A stretch of DNA of 64,000 bases from Acinetobacter sp. NCu2D-2 (GCF_001647675.1 NZ_CP015594.1:1426001-1490000); one strand, 5' to 3'. Shown: positions 18,544-27,380, numbered from the stretch's first letter. Notes: generated by a model not told the origin, from the sequence alone. Numbers and translations are program-made.

Positions 18544-19800
18544 TCAAAACCACCCCTTACGCCCTTTCAAAATATTATCCACACAGCGTAAGGTTTCTTG
18601 AGTTAAACCCCATAAACGATAATCTCCAGTTAAAGAACCTGTTGGGAAATTATGCGTATAAGCAAAACTTAAACCACGCTCAGGATCACACCAAGCACCT
18701 GATCCATTAAAACCAATGTGACCAAAACCATTTGATGCTTTACCTAGCGTCAGAACTCGGTGATAACCCAAGCGCCAATGCATCGGCAAAGGCATAACTC
18801 GATCACGTTTGGTGTATTGAACCTGACTTAAACGATTAAAGACTTCATCTGATATAAATTGTTTATGCTCAAAGTTTCCTCGCTGAGCCAGCATGGCATA
18901 AATTTTAGCTAAACTTGACGCGCTAAATACGCCATTCGCCGCAGGAATGACTGCTTGTAAACCTGCGTCACTGAACATATTAAACTTGCTCATACCTTTG
19001 GGAATCATGGCATCTTGGAAATCTTGTGGACTCTGACCACTCAATTCTATTGCCTTTTCCATCAAGCTTGGCTTACGTGCTCTATTTTGCTTTGCAAAAT
19101 CTTTAGCTGTTGTTGTATTTTTCTTTTTTCGTATTGGTCGAGCTACTCGAGCTAACGCGGTATCAGGCACGCCAAAATAAGCCCCATCTAGGGCTAGAGG
19201 GTCAACCAAATATTTTTGCATTAAAGTAGATAAACTTTGCCCTGTCGCTTTTTCTAAAACCCCAGCAATTTGCCAACCAAAGGTCAAAGGTTGGTATGCA
19301 GCATCCGCTCCTACATCAAAGCGTGGTTTGGCTTGTGCGATTACATCAAGCATATGCGACCAATCAACCATCTCTGCGGCATTATCAATGAGATTACGAA
19401 TATCAAATAATCCACTTTGATGACTGAGCATATGCGCTAAGGTAATTTTATCTTTGCCATTTTGAGCAAACTCAGGCCAATATTTCGCTACAGGAACATC
19501 ATAGTCCAACTGACCTTCGCTCACTAAAATATGAGCCAATGTCGCCAACACACCTTTACCCGTCGAATAGCATACTGACAAGGTATCGTGTTGCCATTTT
19601 TCAGTGGTCGATTTTTGCCCTGTATAAATATCAACTACTTTCTGATTTTGAAAATAGATACATAAAGCTGCCCCACCTAAATGACGACGTGCATCCTGAA
19701 AGCGACTAAACTGAGTTGCCAAATCCTTAAACCGCGGGTCAACATGTCCTGAATAATGATCTTTGGCTGCAAATATATAATCTTTAATTGGTTGCATCAT
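18544..19800 (-). CDS. Serine hydrolase of the beta-lactamase (class C/EstB-like) family
   Basis: About 418 residues with a penicillin-binding/esterase fold. The SxxK nucleophile motif is STGK (in SVCYSTGKGV) near residue 79, a Tyr motif is probably in AYQPLTFGW, and LGYHRVL and FGHIGFNGSG near the C-terminus fit EstB-like esterases. No signal peptide is present, which argues against a periplasmic lactamase. I use the ATG at 19800, preceded by AAGGA; an ATG at 19824 has no ribosome site. It follows the MaoC gene after a terminator, so it may be transcribed on its own. The substrate is unknown. Confidence 0.87.
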   Translation of the reverse strand: MMQPIKDYIFAAKDHYSGHVDPRFKDLATQFSRFQDARRHLGGAALCIYFQNQKVVDIYTGQKSTTEKWQHDTLSVCYSTGKGVLATLAHILVSEGQLDYDVPVAKYWPEFAQNGKDKITLAHMLSHQSGLFDIRNLIDNAAEMVDWSHMLDVIAQAKPRFDVGADAAYQPLTFGWQIAGVLEKATGQSLSTLMQKYLVDPLALDGAYFGVPDTALARVARPIRKKKNTTTAKDFAKQNRARKPSLMEKAIELSGQSPQDFQDAMIPKGMSKFNMFSDAGLQAVIPAANGVFSASSLAKIYAMLAQRGNFEHKQFISDEVFNRLSQVQYTKRDRVMPLPMHWRLGYHRVLTLGKASNGFGHIGFNGSGAWCDPERGLSFAYTHNFPTGSLTGDYRLWGLTQETLRCVDNILKGRKGWF

Positions 19801-19842
19801 TCCATCCTTAGAATGCTTTTTCATTTGGTTCGATTCAAAGAA

Positions 19843-19869
19843 AAAAGCCTAAAACAAGTTTAGGCTTTT
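19843..19869 (-). terminator. Terminator after the MaoC-type gene
   Basis: An 11-bp stem AAAAGCCTAAA (19843-19853) with TTTAGGCTTTT (19859-19869), loop of 5. On the minus strand it is followed by a T-rich run, 8 bases after the dehydratase stop. Confidence 0.85.
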
Positions 19870-19876
19870 GATCTGC

Positions 19877-20731
19877 TTAGATTTCTTTGACGCAACCAGA
19901 AACATGTGGTTTTTGCGATTTACTATTTCGAATCAGGAAGTCGGTATCTTTGCCTGAAACTGCCGTCACAAATTGAACTTTCGAAGGTAAATACATCGGC
20001 AATTTAAACCAAACATCCGCTTCATAAGCATCCGGTAAACTTAAGCTTGCCAATGCACGTGCTTTGCTCCACATACCATGCGCAATCGCTTGTTTAAAGC
20101 CAAATGCTTTTGCAGTAATTGCATGAATATGAATCAAGTTAAAATCACCTGATGTTAATGCATAACGACGCCCTGTATTTTCAGAGACATCCCATTCTGC
20201 ATTGACTTCATAATTCGGTACTTTGCTATCCGCAGATTTAGCAGCCGCTTTAGCATCAGATTTCTGACGCGACAAATAAGTCGTTAAAGCTTCAACGACA
20301 ACCTCATTCCCCACTTTGACTGTAGTAATAAAGTCAAATTGAACGCCTTTTTCATGCGGCTGTAATTCACCAAACTTACATGACAAGGTCAGTTGTTCAT
20401 TGACACCAATTTTACGGTATTGTTTGATTTGGTTACGAATATGTACCAAACCTAAAATTGGAAATGGAAATGCTTCAGATGTCATCATGTGCATCTGTAA
20501 ACTTTGTGATAAAACAGTTAAATAAATTGCAGGAATATAACCATTATTTTTAAAGCCACACACTTCGTTATAGCTTTTTAAATGCTTTACATCCACTTTA
20601 AGTGAATCCACCACATATTCAACTTGCGGCAAAACTTTTTCACCTTTCGGTTTTTTGATAATCAAACCTTGAATCACTTTTGGATAAGCAAGATAGGGTT
20701 TTGGAAGTTGACTAAAATGGCGTGTATTCAT
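19877..20731 (-). CDS. MaoC-like acyl dehydratase/hydratase
   Basis: 284 residues, a double-hotdog protein whose C-terminal half has the hydratase-2 motif DxNxxH (GDFNLIHIHAITAKAFGF) near residues 193-210, with AIAHGMW following. It should hydrate enoyl-CoA or dehydrate 3-hydroxyacyl thioesters. It lies downstream of a FabG-type reductase on the same strand, and a thiolase is divergent, which together give ketoacyl formation, reduction and dehydration. Long FabG plus MaoC pairs are known from mycobacterial FabG4/HtdX-type systems; equating the two is inference. Confidence 0.88.
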   Translation of the reverse strand: MNTRHFSQLPKPYLAYPKVIQGLIIKKPKGEKVLPQVEYVVDSLKVDVKHLKSYNEVCGFKNNGYIPAIYLTVLSQSLQMHMMTSEAFPFPILGLVHIRNQIKQYRKIGVNEQLTLSCKFGELQPHEKGVQFDFITTVKVGNEVVVEALTTYLSRQKSDAKAAAKSADSKVPNYEVNAEWDVSENTGRRYALTSGDFNLIHIHAITAKAFGFKQAIAHGMWSKARALASLSLPDAYEADVWFKLPMYLPSKVQFVTAVSGKDTDFLIRNSKSQKPHVSGCVKEI

Positions 20732-20818
20732 AGTGAACCTTTAAATAATTTTATCTTTATTAGATTTCCCTCGACTTTCATGAGGGTTTAGGAATTTTCT
20801 GATATTCCCATTCTATTC

Positions 20819-20897
20819 TAATCTACCTGAATCCCTCTTTATGAAAGAGGGACTTCCCCTCCCTTTAAATAAAGGGAGGTCGGGAGGGATTAGATTA
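20819..20897. repeat. REP/BIME-like inverted palindromic unit
   Basis: Outer arms TAATCT (20819-20824) and AGATTA (20892-20897) enclose two strong hairpins: TCCCTCTTT/AAAGAGGGA (20832-20852) and CCTCCCTTT/AAAGGGAGG (20858-20879). The two halves are imperfect inverted copies of each other. The repeat runs into the FabG stop codon and separates it from the MaoC gene. A similar unit lies at 49461-49558. Confidence 0.6.
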
Positions 20898-22286
20898 AGC
20901 CCCGAGTAAGCTTTGACCACAAACGCGAACCACGTTACCGTTCAAACCTGTTGATGCAGTCGCAGCAAACATTGCAATCGTTTCAGCAACATCGACAGGT
21001 AAACCACCTTGACTCATCGAGTTCATACGGCGGCCAGCTTCACGAATCGCAAATGGGATTGCAGCCGTCATTTGTGTTTCGATGAAACCAGGTGCTACAG
21101 CATTAATCGTGATGCCATTTTTCAGTGTTGGCGCAGTAAATTTCACAATACCAATCACACCTGCTTTAGACGCAGCATAGTTGGTTTGACCTAAATTACC
21201 CGCAATACCTGAAATTGAAGATACACACACAATACGACCATTCGCATTGAGACCATCGTTCGATAACAAGTAGTCATTCACGCGCTCAATGGCTGATAAG
21301 TTAATGTTAATCACTAGATCCCAAAGCTCAGGCTTCATGTTTGCCAAAGTTTTGTCACGGGTAATACCAGCATTGTGAACGATAATATCTAAACCACCTT
21401 TCGCCGCGGCTGCTTCCTTAATTTTTTGACCGGCATCTGCAGCAGTAATATCAATACCGAGGGTTGAACCGCCAATTTCGCTTGCGACACGATCTAAATC
21501 CGCTTGTTGTTGCGGAACATCTAGGCAAATCACATGCGCACCATCACGCGCCAAAATATGAGCAATGGCTTCACCGATACCACGGCTTGCACCTGTCACC
21601 ACAGCGGTTTTACCTGCAAGCGGTTTTGTCCAATCTACATCAACAGTATCCGCTTTAGAGACACGAATCACTTGACCAGATACATAAGCAGAACGTGGTG
21701 AAATCGAAAAACGTAGAGCAGATTCTAAGTTTGCTTCAGCACCAGCATCGACATAAATCAGGTTTGCAGCAATGCCCTTTTTAAATTCTTTACCAACAGA
21801 TTTCACAAAGCCTTCTAGCGCACGTTGTGCAATCGCTTGTTTCACTGTTTTTGCCGATTCAGGGGTTGTTCCTACAACAACCACGCGACCAGATGCTTGA
21901 ATTTGACGCGCAATCGGATTGAAGAATTCATAAAGTGATTTTAATTGCTCAGAGTCTTGGATGCCTGATGCATCGAAAATCACCACTTTAAACTTAGATT
22001 CTTTGTCACCTGAATTAAAAGCGCTTAGGTTTAGACCTGCTTGAGCAGCTGCTTGTTGTAATTCTGCATTGTTACCTGCATAGCTATTGGCATGAACATT
22101 GGAAAGCACTTGCGAAATCGCAGCAGTTAATGAACTTGTAGGAGCTGCACCGAGTAACACCGCACCTTTTACTACAGGTGTAGCTGAATCAAAACGATCT
22201 AGCGAAGTTGGTGATGGCAGACCCAAATTTTTAATGACAAATTTACCAATGGGAGATTTTGCGAAAGTTTGATATTGGTCAGTCAT
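20895..22286 (-). CDS. 3-oxoacyl-ACP/CoA reductase, long FabG4-like form
   Basis: A 463-residue short-chain dehydrogenase, about 210 residues longer than ordinary FabG. The N-terminal half (1-205) is a degenerate Rossmann-like domain. The C-terminal half is a full FabG: TGASRGIGEAIA for NADPH, NAGIT, then Ser-Tyr-Lys in CVSSISGIAGNL and TNYAASKAG, and the PGFIETQMT lid. This matches the high-molecular-weight FabG architecture known from mycobacterial FabG4. The nearby MaoC and divergent thiolase suggest beta-oxidation or short-chain acyl synthesis. No transport signal is seen. Confidence 0.9.
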   Translation of the reverse strand: MTDQYQTFAKSPIGKFVIKNLGLPSPTSLDRFDSATPVVKGAVLLGAAPTSSLTAAISQVLSNVHANSYAGNNAELQQAAAQAGLNLSAFNSGDKESKFKVVIFDASGIQDSEQLKSLYEFFNPIARQIQASGRVVVVGTTPESAKTVKQAIAQRALEGFVKSVGKEFKKGIAANLIYVDAGAEANLESALRFSISPRSAYVSGQVIRVSKADTVDVDWTKPLAGKTAVVTGASRGIGEAIAHILARDGAHVICLDVPQQQADLDRVASEIGGSTLGIDITAADAGQKIKEAAAAKGGLDIIVHNAGITRDKTLANMKPELWDLVININLSAIERVNDYLLSNDGLNANGRIVCVSSISGIAGNLGQTNYAASKAGVIGIVKFTAPTLKNGITINAVAPGFIETQMTAAIPFAIREAGRRMNSMSQGGLPVDVAETIAMFAATASTGLNGNVVRVCGQSLLGA

Positions 22287-22526
22287 GTTTATTATCTCTC
22301 ATACAAATTAGTTTTTGATTGATCTAAAGTTATCCTTAAACTTCAATATGATGTCAGATACTTATATTTCAATAGATCCATCAGTTTCATTCTAATCATA
22401 CTTGAGATACTTTATGGATGTCTTGACCTGAGCGCATTCTCTAATGTCATTGGAGTCAATTCAGCCTATAGGCAACTATGCTAATGTACGCTATAAGATG
22501 ATGATCAATTTGCTTGGAAAAGCCTT

Positions 22527-24032
22527 ATGAGCAATACAACTCAAGAAAATCCAACAGTCGAAAATTCTGCCACGGAAAAAGTGTCAAAACCATCAACACG
22601 TGCTAAACGTACTGCAAAAAGTACCACTGCATCTGCTACAGATACAACTACAGTAAAAAAACCACGTACTAAAACTTCAACGACCGCAAGTAAAAGTACT
22701 AAACAAACACCTTCTAAGACTACACAACCTTCTGCTTCACAGGATAAAACTATGAGCCAAAACACTGTTCGCCGCGTTGCAATTATTGGCGGTAACCGTA
22801 TTCCATTTGCACGTTCAAACGGTGCTTATTTCACTGCATCTAACACAGATATGTTCACCGCTGCATTGAATGGTTTGGTTGAACGTTTTAATCTTCAAGG
22901 TCAACGCTTGGGTGAAGTTGTTGCGGGTGCGGTGTTAAAACACAGCCGTGACTTCAACATGACTCGTGAATGTGTATTAAACACTGCACTTGCACCAGAA
23001 ACTCCAGCTTATGATATCCAACAAGCATGTGGTACAGGCTTACAAGCTGCTTTCTTAGTCGCAAATAAAATTGCACTTGGTCAAATTGAAGTGGGTGTTG
23101 CAGGTGGTGTCGATACAACTTCTGATGCACCAATCGCTTTTGGTGATGGTTTACGTAAAGCATTGCTTGAACTGAATATTGCAAAAACAGGTAAAGACCG
23201 TCTTAAAGCACTGACTAAAATCAATGTTAAAGATTTAATGGATGCACCTAAAAACGGCGAGCCGCGTACTGGTCTATCAATGGGTGATCATCAAGCGATT
23301 ACGACACTTGAATGGGGTATTTCTCGTGAAGCGCAAGATGAACTTGCTGCATCTTCACATCAAAAAATGGCGGCTGCATACGAAGAAGGTTTCTTCGATG
23401 ACTTAATTACCCCATTCTTAGGTTTAGAACGTGACAATAACTTACGTCCGGATTCTTCAGTAGAAAAATTAGCGAAGTTAAAACCTGCATTTGGTAAAGG
23501 CGATGCGCGTACGATGACTGCGGGTAACTCGACACCTCTTACAGATGGTGCATCATGTGTGCTACTTGCTTCTGAAGAATGGGCTAAAGCAAATGGTCAC
23601 GAAGTTTTAGCATATTTAAGTTTCCAAGAAACTGCTGCTGTTGACTTTGTAGAGAAAAAAGAAGGTCTGTTGATGGCACCGGCTTATGCAGTTCCACGTA
23701 TGCTTGAACGCGCAGGTCTTAAACTGCAAGACTTCGACTACTATGAAATTCATGAAGCATTTGCTTCTCAAGTATTGTCTACGCTTAAAGCATGGGAAGA
23801 TCCGAAATTCTGTAAAGAACGTTTAGGTCTAGATGCACCACTAGGTTCAATTGACCGTGCTAAATTAAACGTTAAAGGTTCTTCACTTGCTGCGGGTCAC
23901 CCATTTGCTGCAACAGGTGGTCGTATTATTGCGACTGCTGCAAAATTGCTGAACCAAAAAGGTTCAGGTCGTGTTCTTGTTTCGATCTGTGCTGCAGGTG
24001 GTCAAGGTGTGACAGCAATTATTGAAAAATAA
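22527..24032 (+). CDS. Acetyl-CoA C-acyltransferase (thiolase) with basic N-terminal extension
   Basis: A 501-residue thiolase. Residues 76-501 form a complete enzyme: nucleophilic Cys167 in QQACGTG (Cys92 if counted from Met76), HEAFASQ, GHPFAATGGR and the second catalytic Cys in SICAAGGQG. Residues 1-75 are a low-complexity Lys/Thr/Ser/Ala tail (stretches such as TRAKRTAKSTTASATD), unlike ordinary thiolases of about 390-430 residues. A start at the internal ATG 22752 would give a normal enzyme, but that site lacks a good ribosome site and the upstream frame is clean. Divergent from the FabG-like gene; the terminator is interrupted by an IS. Confidence 0.9.
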   Translation: MSNTTQENPTVENSATEKVSKPSTRAKRTAKSTTASATDTTTVKKPRTKTSTTASKSTKQTPSKTTQPSASQDKTMSQNTVRRVAIIGGNRIPFARSNGAYFTASNTDMFTAALNGLVERFNLQGQRLGEVVAGAVLKHSRDFNMTRECVLNTALAPETPAYDIQQACGTGLQAAFLVANKIALGQIEVGVAGGVDTTSDAPIAFGDGLRKALLELNIAKTGKDRLKALTKINVKDLMDAPKNGEPRTGLSMGDHQAITTLEWGISREAQDELAASSHQKMAAAYEEGFFDDLITPFLGLERDNNLRPDSSVEKLAKLKPAFGKGDARTMTAGNSTPLTDGASCVLLASEEWAKANGHEVLAYLSFQETAAVDFVEKKEGLLMAPAYAVPRMLERAGLKLQDFDYYEIHEAFASQVLSTLKAWEDPKFCKERLGLDAPLGSIDRAKLNVKGSSLAAGHPFAATGGRIIATAAKLLNQKGSGRVLVSICAAGGQGVTAIIEK

Positions 24033-24055
24033 TTAATTTGCACTATAAAAAAACC

Positions 24056-24066
24056 GCTCATATGAG
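24056..24066. repeat. Target-site duplication, left copy
   Basis: GCTCATATGAG is identical to 25456-25466 and directly flanks the outer ends of the element's inverted repeats. Eleven bases fits the IS4 family. Confidence 0.9.
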
Positions 24067-24105
24067 TAATGCCAGTCAGTTAAGCAAAAAAAGTTAAAAT
24101 ACTGT

Positions 24106-24135
24106 AAAAAGAGCGTATGTAAATACGCTCTTTTT
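24106..24135 (+). terminator. Strong hairpin just inside the IS left end
   Basis: AAAAAGAGCGTAT (24106-24118) pairs perfectly with ATACGCTCTTTTT (24123-24135), followed by more T; the transposase ATG begins at 24138. It can stop transcription entering from the thiolase side and leaves no Shine-Dalgarno sequence before the start, a plausible way to keep transposase expression low. Confidence 0.75.
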
Positions 24136-24137
24136 TT

Positions 24138-25442
24138 ATGAATTTATCTCAGAATTTAGATTTAACATTAAAACAAACCCTACCTTCACTTTCACAATTC
24201 AGTGAATTGATTGATTTAAACTGGATTGAAGATTGCTTAAACCAAACAGGTAAAGCATCAATTCGAAAAAGAAAACTGCCTGCTGAACATGTTGTTTGGC
24301 TGGTAATCGGACTTGCTCTATTTCGAAATCAACCGATTTGGTATGTGGTTCAACAATTGCAACTTGTTTTCGGTACGGCAGAATACTGTGTACCGAGTGC
24401 ATCCGTACAAGCAAGACAGCGCTTAGGCTTAGAGCCCATGAGTGCTTTATTTTCGACATTAAGTCAGGCATGGTTTAAAGACTCACAACAACAATATAGC
24501 AACTTTCACGGTCTATGCGTTTGTGCTGTAGATGGTGTGGTTTGGTCTATGCCTCATACAGAAGAAAACTTTAAGCACTTTGGTTCATCCAAAGGCAAAA
24601 CAGCAGCTGCCCCTTACCCACAAGTCAGAGCGACTTGCCTGGTGAATACCAATACACATGAAATGATTGATGCCCAAATTGGCAGTATGGATCAAGGTGA
24701 ATTAACCTTAGCCAGTCAATTAAAAGCACCAGTTCGCAGTATTACCCTATTTGATCGTGCTTACTTCTCTGCTGATTTTTTAGTGAGTTGGCAATCTCAG
24801 GCAGAAGAGAGTCATTGGTTGATGCGAGCAAAGGACAACCTGCGTTATGAAGTGATTCATCATAATGCGGCCCATGACTTTCAGATCAAAATGCCTGTTT
24901 CAGCAAGAGCAAAAAAGATAAATCCGTCATTGGGTGACTATTGGGAAGCACGTTTAATTGAAGTTGAATATGCAGGAAAAATAAGACGTTACATTACATC
25001 ATTAACAGATTCTGAAGTTTATCCATTCAAAGACCTTGCAATGCTTTATATCCAGCGTTGGGAAATAGAAATGTGTTATCGGGAAATTAAAAGTGATTTA
25101 CAGGATGCAAGAATTTTAAGAAGCAAACAACCTGATTTGGTCTATCAAGAATTGTGGGGGGTATTTATTGCTTATAATATCTTAAGAAGACAGATGAGGT
25201 TTATCGCTGAACATGCAAAGGTGAGTCCTTTAAGGATCAGTTTCCATATTGCATCTATGAGTATTATCAATATCTTAAGGCACACACCTTTAGAATCAGC
25301 AGGAAATCTACCCAAACATTTAGCACAATTATTTGAACAATCTAAAATATTTGTATTACCTGAAAAAAGGCAAAGGCAATGTCCGCGAGTAGTGAAAATT
25401 AAAGCACAAAAATATCCAAGAAAATGCCAGTCAATTTCTTAA
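24138..25442 (+). CDS. IS4-family DDE transposase
   Basis: 434 residues. An N-terminal IS4 domain (about 1-110) precedes the DDE catalytic core: first Asp in CAVDGVVW near 132, second Asp in LFDRAYFS near 200, and Glu in the Y-R-E-K region QRWEIEMCYREIKSDL near 312. No frameshift or stop interrupts it, so the element may be active. The start has no ribosome-binding site and follows a terminator hairpin by two bases, implying weak translation. It is the only gene in the element. Confidence 0.93.
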   Translation: MNLSQNLDLTLKQTLPSLSQFSELIDLNWIEDCLNQTGKASIRKRKLPAEHVVWLVIGLALFRNQPIWYVVQQLQLVFGTAEYCVPSASVQARQRLGLEPMSALFSTLSQAWFKDSQQQYSNFHGLCVCAVDGVVWSMPHTEENFKHFGSSKGKTAAAPYPQVRATCLVNTNTHEMIDAQIGSMDQGELTLASQLKAPVRSITLFDRAYFSADFLVSWQSQAEESHWLMRAKDNLRYEVIHHNAAHDFQIKMPVSARAKKINPSLGDYWEARLIEVEYAGKIRRYITSLTDSEVYPFKDLAMLYIQRWEIEMCYREIKSDLQDARILRSKQPDLVYQELWGVFIAYNILRRQMRFIAEHAKVSPLRISFHIASMSIINILRHTPLESAGNLPKHLAQLFEQSKIFVLPEKRQRQCPRVVKIKAQKYPRKCQSIS

Positions 25443-25455
25443 CTGACTGGCATTA

Positions 25456-25466
25456 GCTCATATGAG
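25456..25466. repeat. Target-site duplication, right copy
   Basis: Second copy of GCTCATATGAG, next to the right inverted repeat and continuous with the remaining CGGTTTTTTT half of the original terminator. Confidence 0.9.
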
Positions 25467-25488
25467 CGGTTTTTTTATACTTATGATA

Positions 25489-26679
25489 TTAGAAGCGGTA
25501 ACCCACACCTAAATAAGTAATTAACGGATCAATATCCACTTTTGTAGATGAATGAATCATCTGTTGCCCAGTCGTTTCATTCAAAACTTTAATCGTAGCC
25601 TGATTATTAAGTTTTGCATACGAAACGGATGCAACGCCATACCAACTTGGAGTAATGTCATAGGTAAAACCAGCGGTTACGATTGGCGCAATGGCAGTAT
25701 CGGTATCAACATCGACTTTCATACGACAACTAACCCCACCACATTCACTTGGTGTATATGAACCATTTTCAGACCTATCTCTAGGAATCTGTAAGGCAGC
25801 TGCTGCATTATCTCCGATGATATTCTGAATCATGTGCCCAGCAGCCACTAAATCTGCCTCAATACCCTTATCCAGTTTAATTTCATTAAAGTAAGCATAC
25901 ATAACACCTACACCAAGATATGGTCGGAATTTATTGATTCCAGACTTACCAAATTGGTATTGCACTTACAATGCAGGCGTCCAAGCTCGTGCAGTAGATG
26001 CCGTTTTACGCGCCCCTAAATTGGTAATCGGAATATCTTGTAGTAATTCTATACCGTCTGGGAATATAGATTGCAAAAGCTCAGAAGGTGTTGCTGTACC
26101 ATACATATTTGCAACAATTTCTCCTTTCCCTTTAATATCCACTTTGGGCGGAATCCCACCTATCATTTGTAGTGATACATTATCATTAATATAGTAATTG
26201 AAAGTTAAGCCCAGAGTGTCTACATCTTTCGCTTCAAGGCCTGTACCTTGATTCACCCATTGATCAATACCATTTAGTTGAGCATACCCAGCTGATTCAG
26301 CACTCAACGCTGATTCTGGATCATCATTATCTACCAGTAAGCCTAGCATTTGAGCGAATGTTAATCCGCCTGGAACTGCAGGAATAAATGTCATTTCCAT
26401 AAGCTGGGCTACAGTCAACCCTTCACCTGGAACTTCAGCATTCAAATCCACTGCATCCATGAAACTAGCTTGAGAAATTTCACCTACTGCGTATTGTTGA
26501 TCTCTGTCAACCAATGTGTTGATAGAAAAAGGATTTGCCTTACCTTGAGGCATCACATGTAACCACCCCGCTGAAACAGAGAACCGTTTAAAGTTATCAG
26601 CATGAGTTGTCGTTACAGCACCCATTAAAAGTGTTGAGATTCCTAAGCTATATCCAAGGTATTTTTTTATTCTCATCAT
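25489..26679 (-). pseudogene. OmpW-like outer-membrane protein gene with internal stop
   Basis: Two segments lie in the same frame and are separated only by a TAA at 25968-25966: 237 residues upstream, 158 downstream. The first has a signal peptide (MMRIKKYLGYSLGISTLLMG..THA) and OmpW-type strands (FKRFSVSAGWLHVMPQG, LGLTFNYYINDNVSLQMIGG, IPPKVDIKGKG). The second has YQFGKSGINKFRPYLGVGV and ends YLGVGYRF with the terminal Phe used for barrel assembly. The break falls at WTPAL-stop-VQYQFG, inside a conserved strand. The two parts carry long inserts for an OmpW. A point mutation, read-through or a sequencing error are alternatives; as read, no full barrel is made. Confidence 0.85.
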
Positions 26680-26948
26680 TTCATATCCATTGCTTTTTTT
26701 GATGAGCTAAAAAATACACCCTTAAACTATTAAAAATAACTAAATAATGACAAATGGATTTCAATTAAAACTAAACAACGATTAATAAGATAAAATTCCT
26801 CTAGTCAAACCTTGCTATACTTAGCAAAGATAAAATTTTAGATGAATTTAGTAATATGAAATTCATCTAAACAAAAAATTACCTTTTGTAATCAATATCA
26901 CACTTATATTTATTTAATTAAAATAGTAGTGCAATATTTTTAGAAAAT

Positions 26949-27380
26949 CTAAACTTTAGATTGTATTGGTCGAATACCTAAATGCTCTTCAATCAAGTCA
27001 TAACACCATTGGAAAATAAACGTATAGATAAAAATGCCCATCGTCAGTGCTAAATCTAGCATGATCGCATTCCAAATCGGAAGATTTAAGGCATAGGCAA
27101 TCATTGGCGTAGTTGCAATCATGAGTCCACCTTCAAAACCAATCGCATGCAATATCCGTACACCAATCGTTCTTCTAAACTTGTATTTTTGCTCAGCTCT
27201 CTCAAAAAAATGATTAAAAATCATATTCCAAAACACAGATGTTACTGCCATCGCAATACCCAATGTACCTGTTAGTTCCATCGAAGCATCAAAAAGATGA
27301 CTGAGTAACACAGCAATAATTACGAGCAGAATAATTTCATAACTTAAAGCATGAATAATTCTTCTCTTGGAAATTAACAT
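26949..27380 (-). CDS. aceI: PACE-family chlorhexidine efflux transporter AceI
   Basis: 143 residues with four membrane helices in two bacterial transmembrane pairs, closely resembling Acinetobacter AceI (EGGLMIATTPMIAYAL, FIFQWCYDLIEEHLG, MAVTSVFWNMIFNHFFE). The essential acidic residue Glu15 is conserved in HALSYEIILLV. AceI-type proteins export chlorhexidine and other biocides by proton exchange; short diamines such as cadaverine and putrescine are proposed native substrates. The LysR gene next door is divergent, the known aceI-aceR arrangement. Confidence 0.93.
   Translation of the reverse strand: MLISKRRIIHALSYEIILLVIIAVLLSHLFDASMELTGTLGIAMAVTSVFWNMIFNHFFERAEQKYKFRRTIGVRILHAIGFEGGLMIATTPMIAYALNLPIWNAIMLDLALTMGIFIYTFIFQWCYDLIEEHLGIRPIQSKV

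Larger units (their letters stand above)
24067..25455 (+). mobile_element. IS4-family insertion sequence, 1389 bp, complete
   Basis: Terminal inverted repeats of 18 bp are perfect: TAATGCCAGTCAGTTAAG at 24067-24084 and its reverse complement at 25438-25455. Both ends are flanked by the 11-bp duplication GCTCATATGAG. One intact transposase gene fills the element. Perfect ends, a perfect duplication and an intact gene suggest a recent insertion. The specific IS name cannot be assigned without a database search. Confidence 0.93.
24047..25476. terminator. Bidirectional terminator split by an insertion sequence
   Basis: Removing the IS and one target copy restores AAAAAAACCGCTCATATG joined to AGCGGTTTTTTT, a 30-bp perfect palindrome that would end both the thiolase transcript and the converging OmpW-like gene. 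The left part is now 24047-24066 and the right part 25456-25476. Each side keeps only the CTCATATGAG core as self-complement, so terminator strength is probably reduced. Confidence 0.8.

Noticed and set aside
22541..22765. Minus-strand frame opposite the thiolase tail
   Set aside because: Val/Leu-rich antisense of the Lys/Thr repeats, with no start signal.
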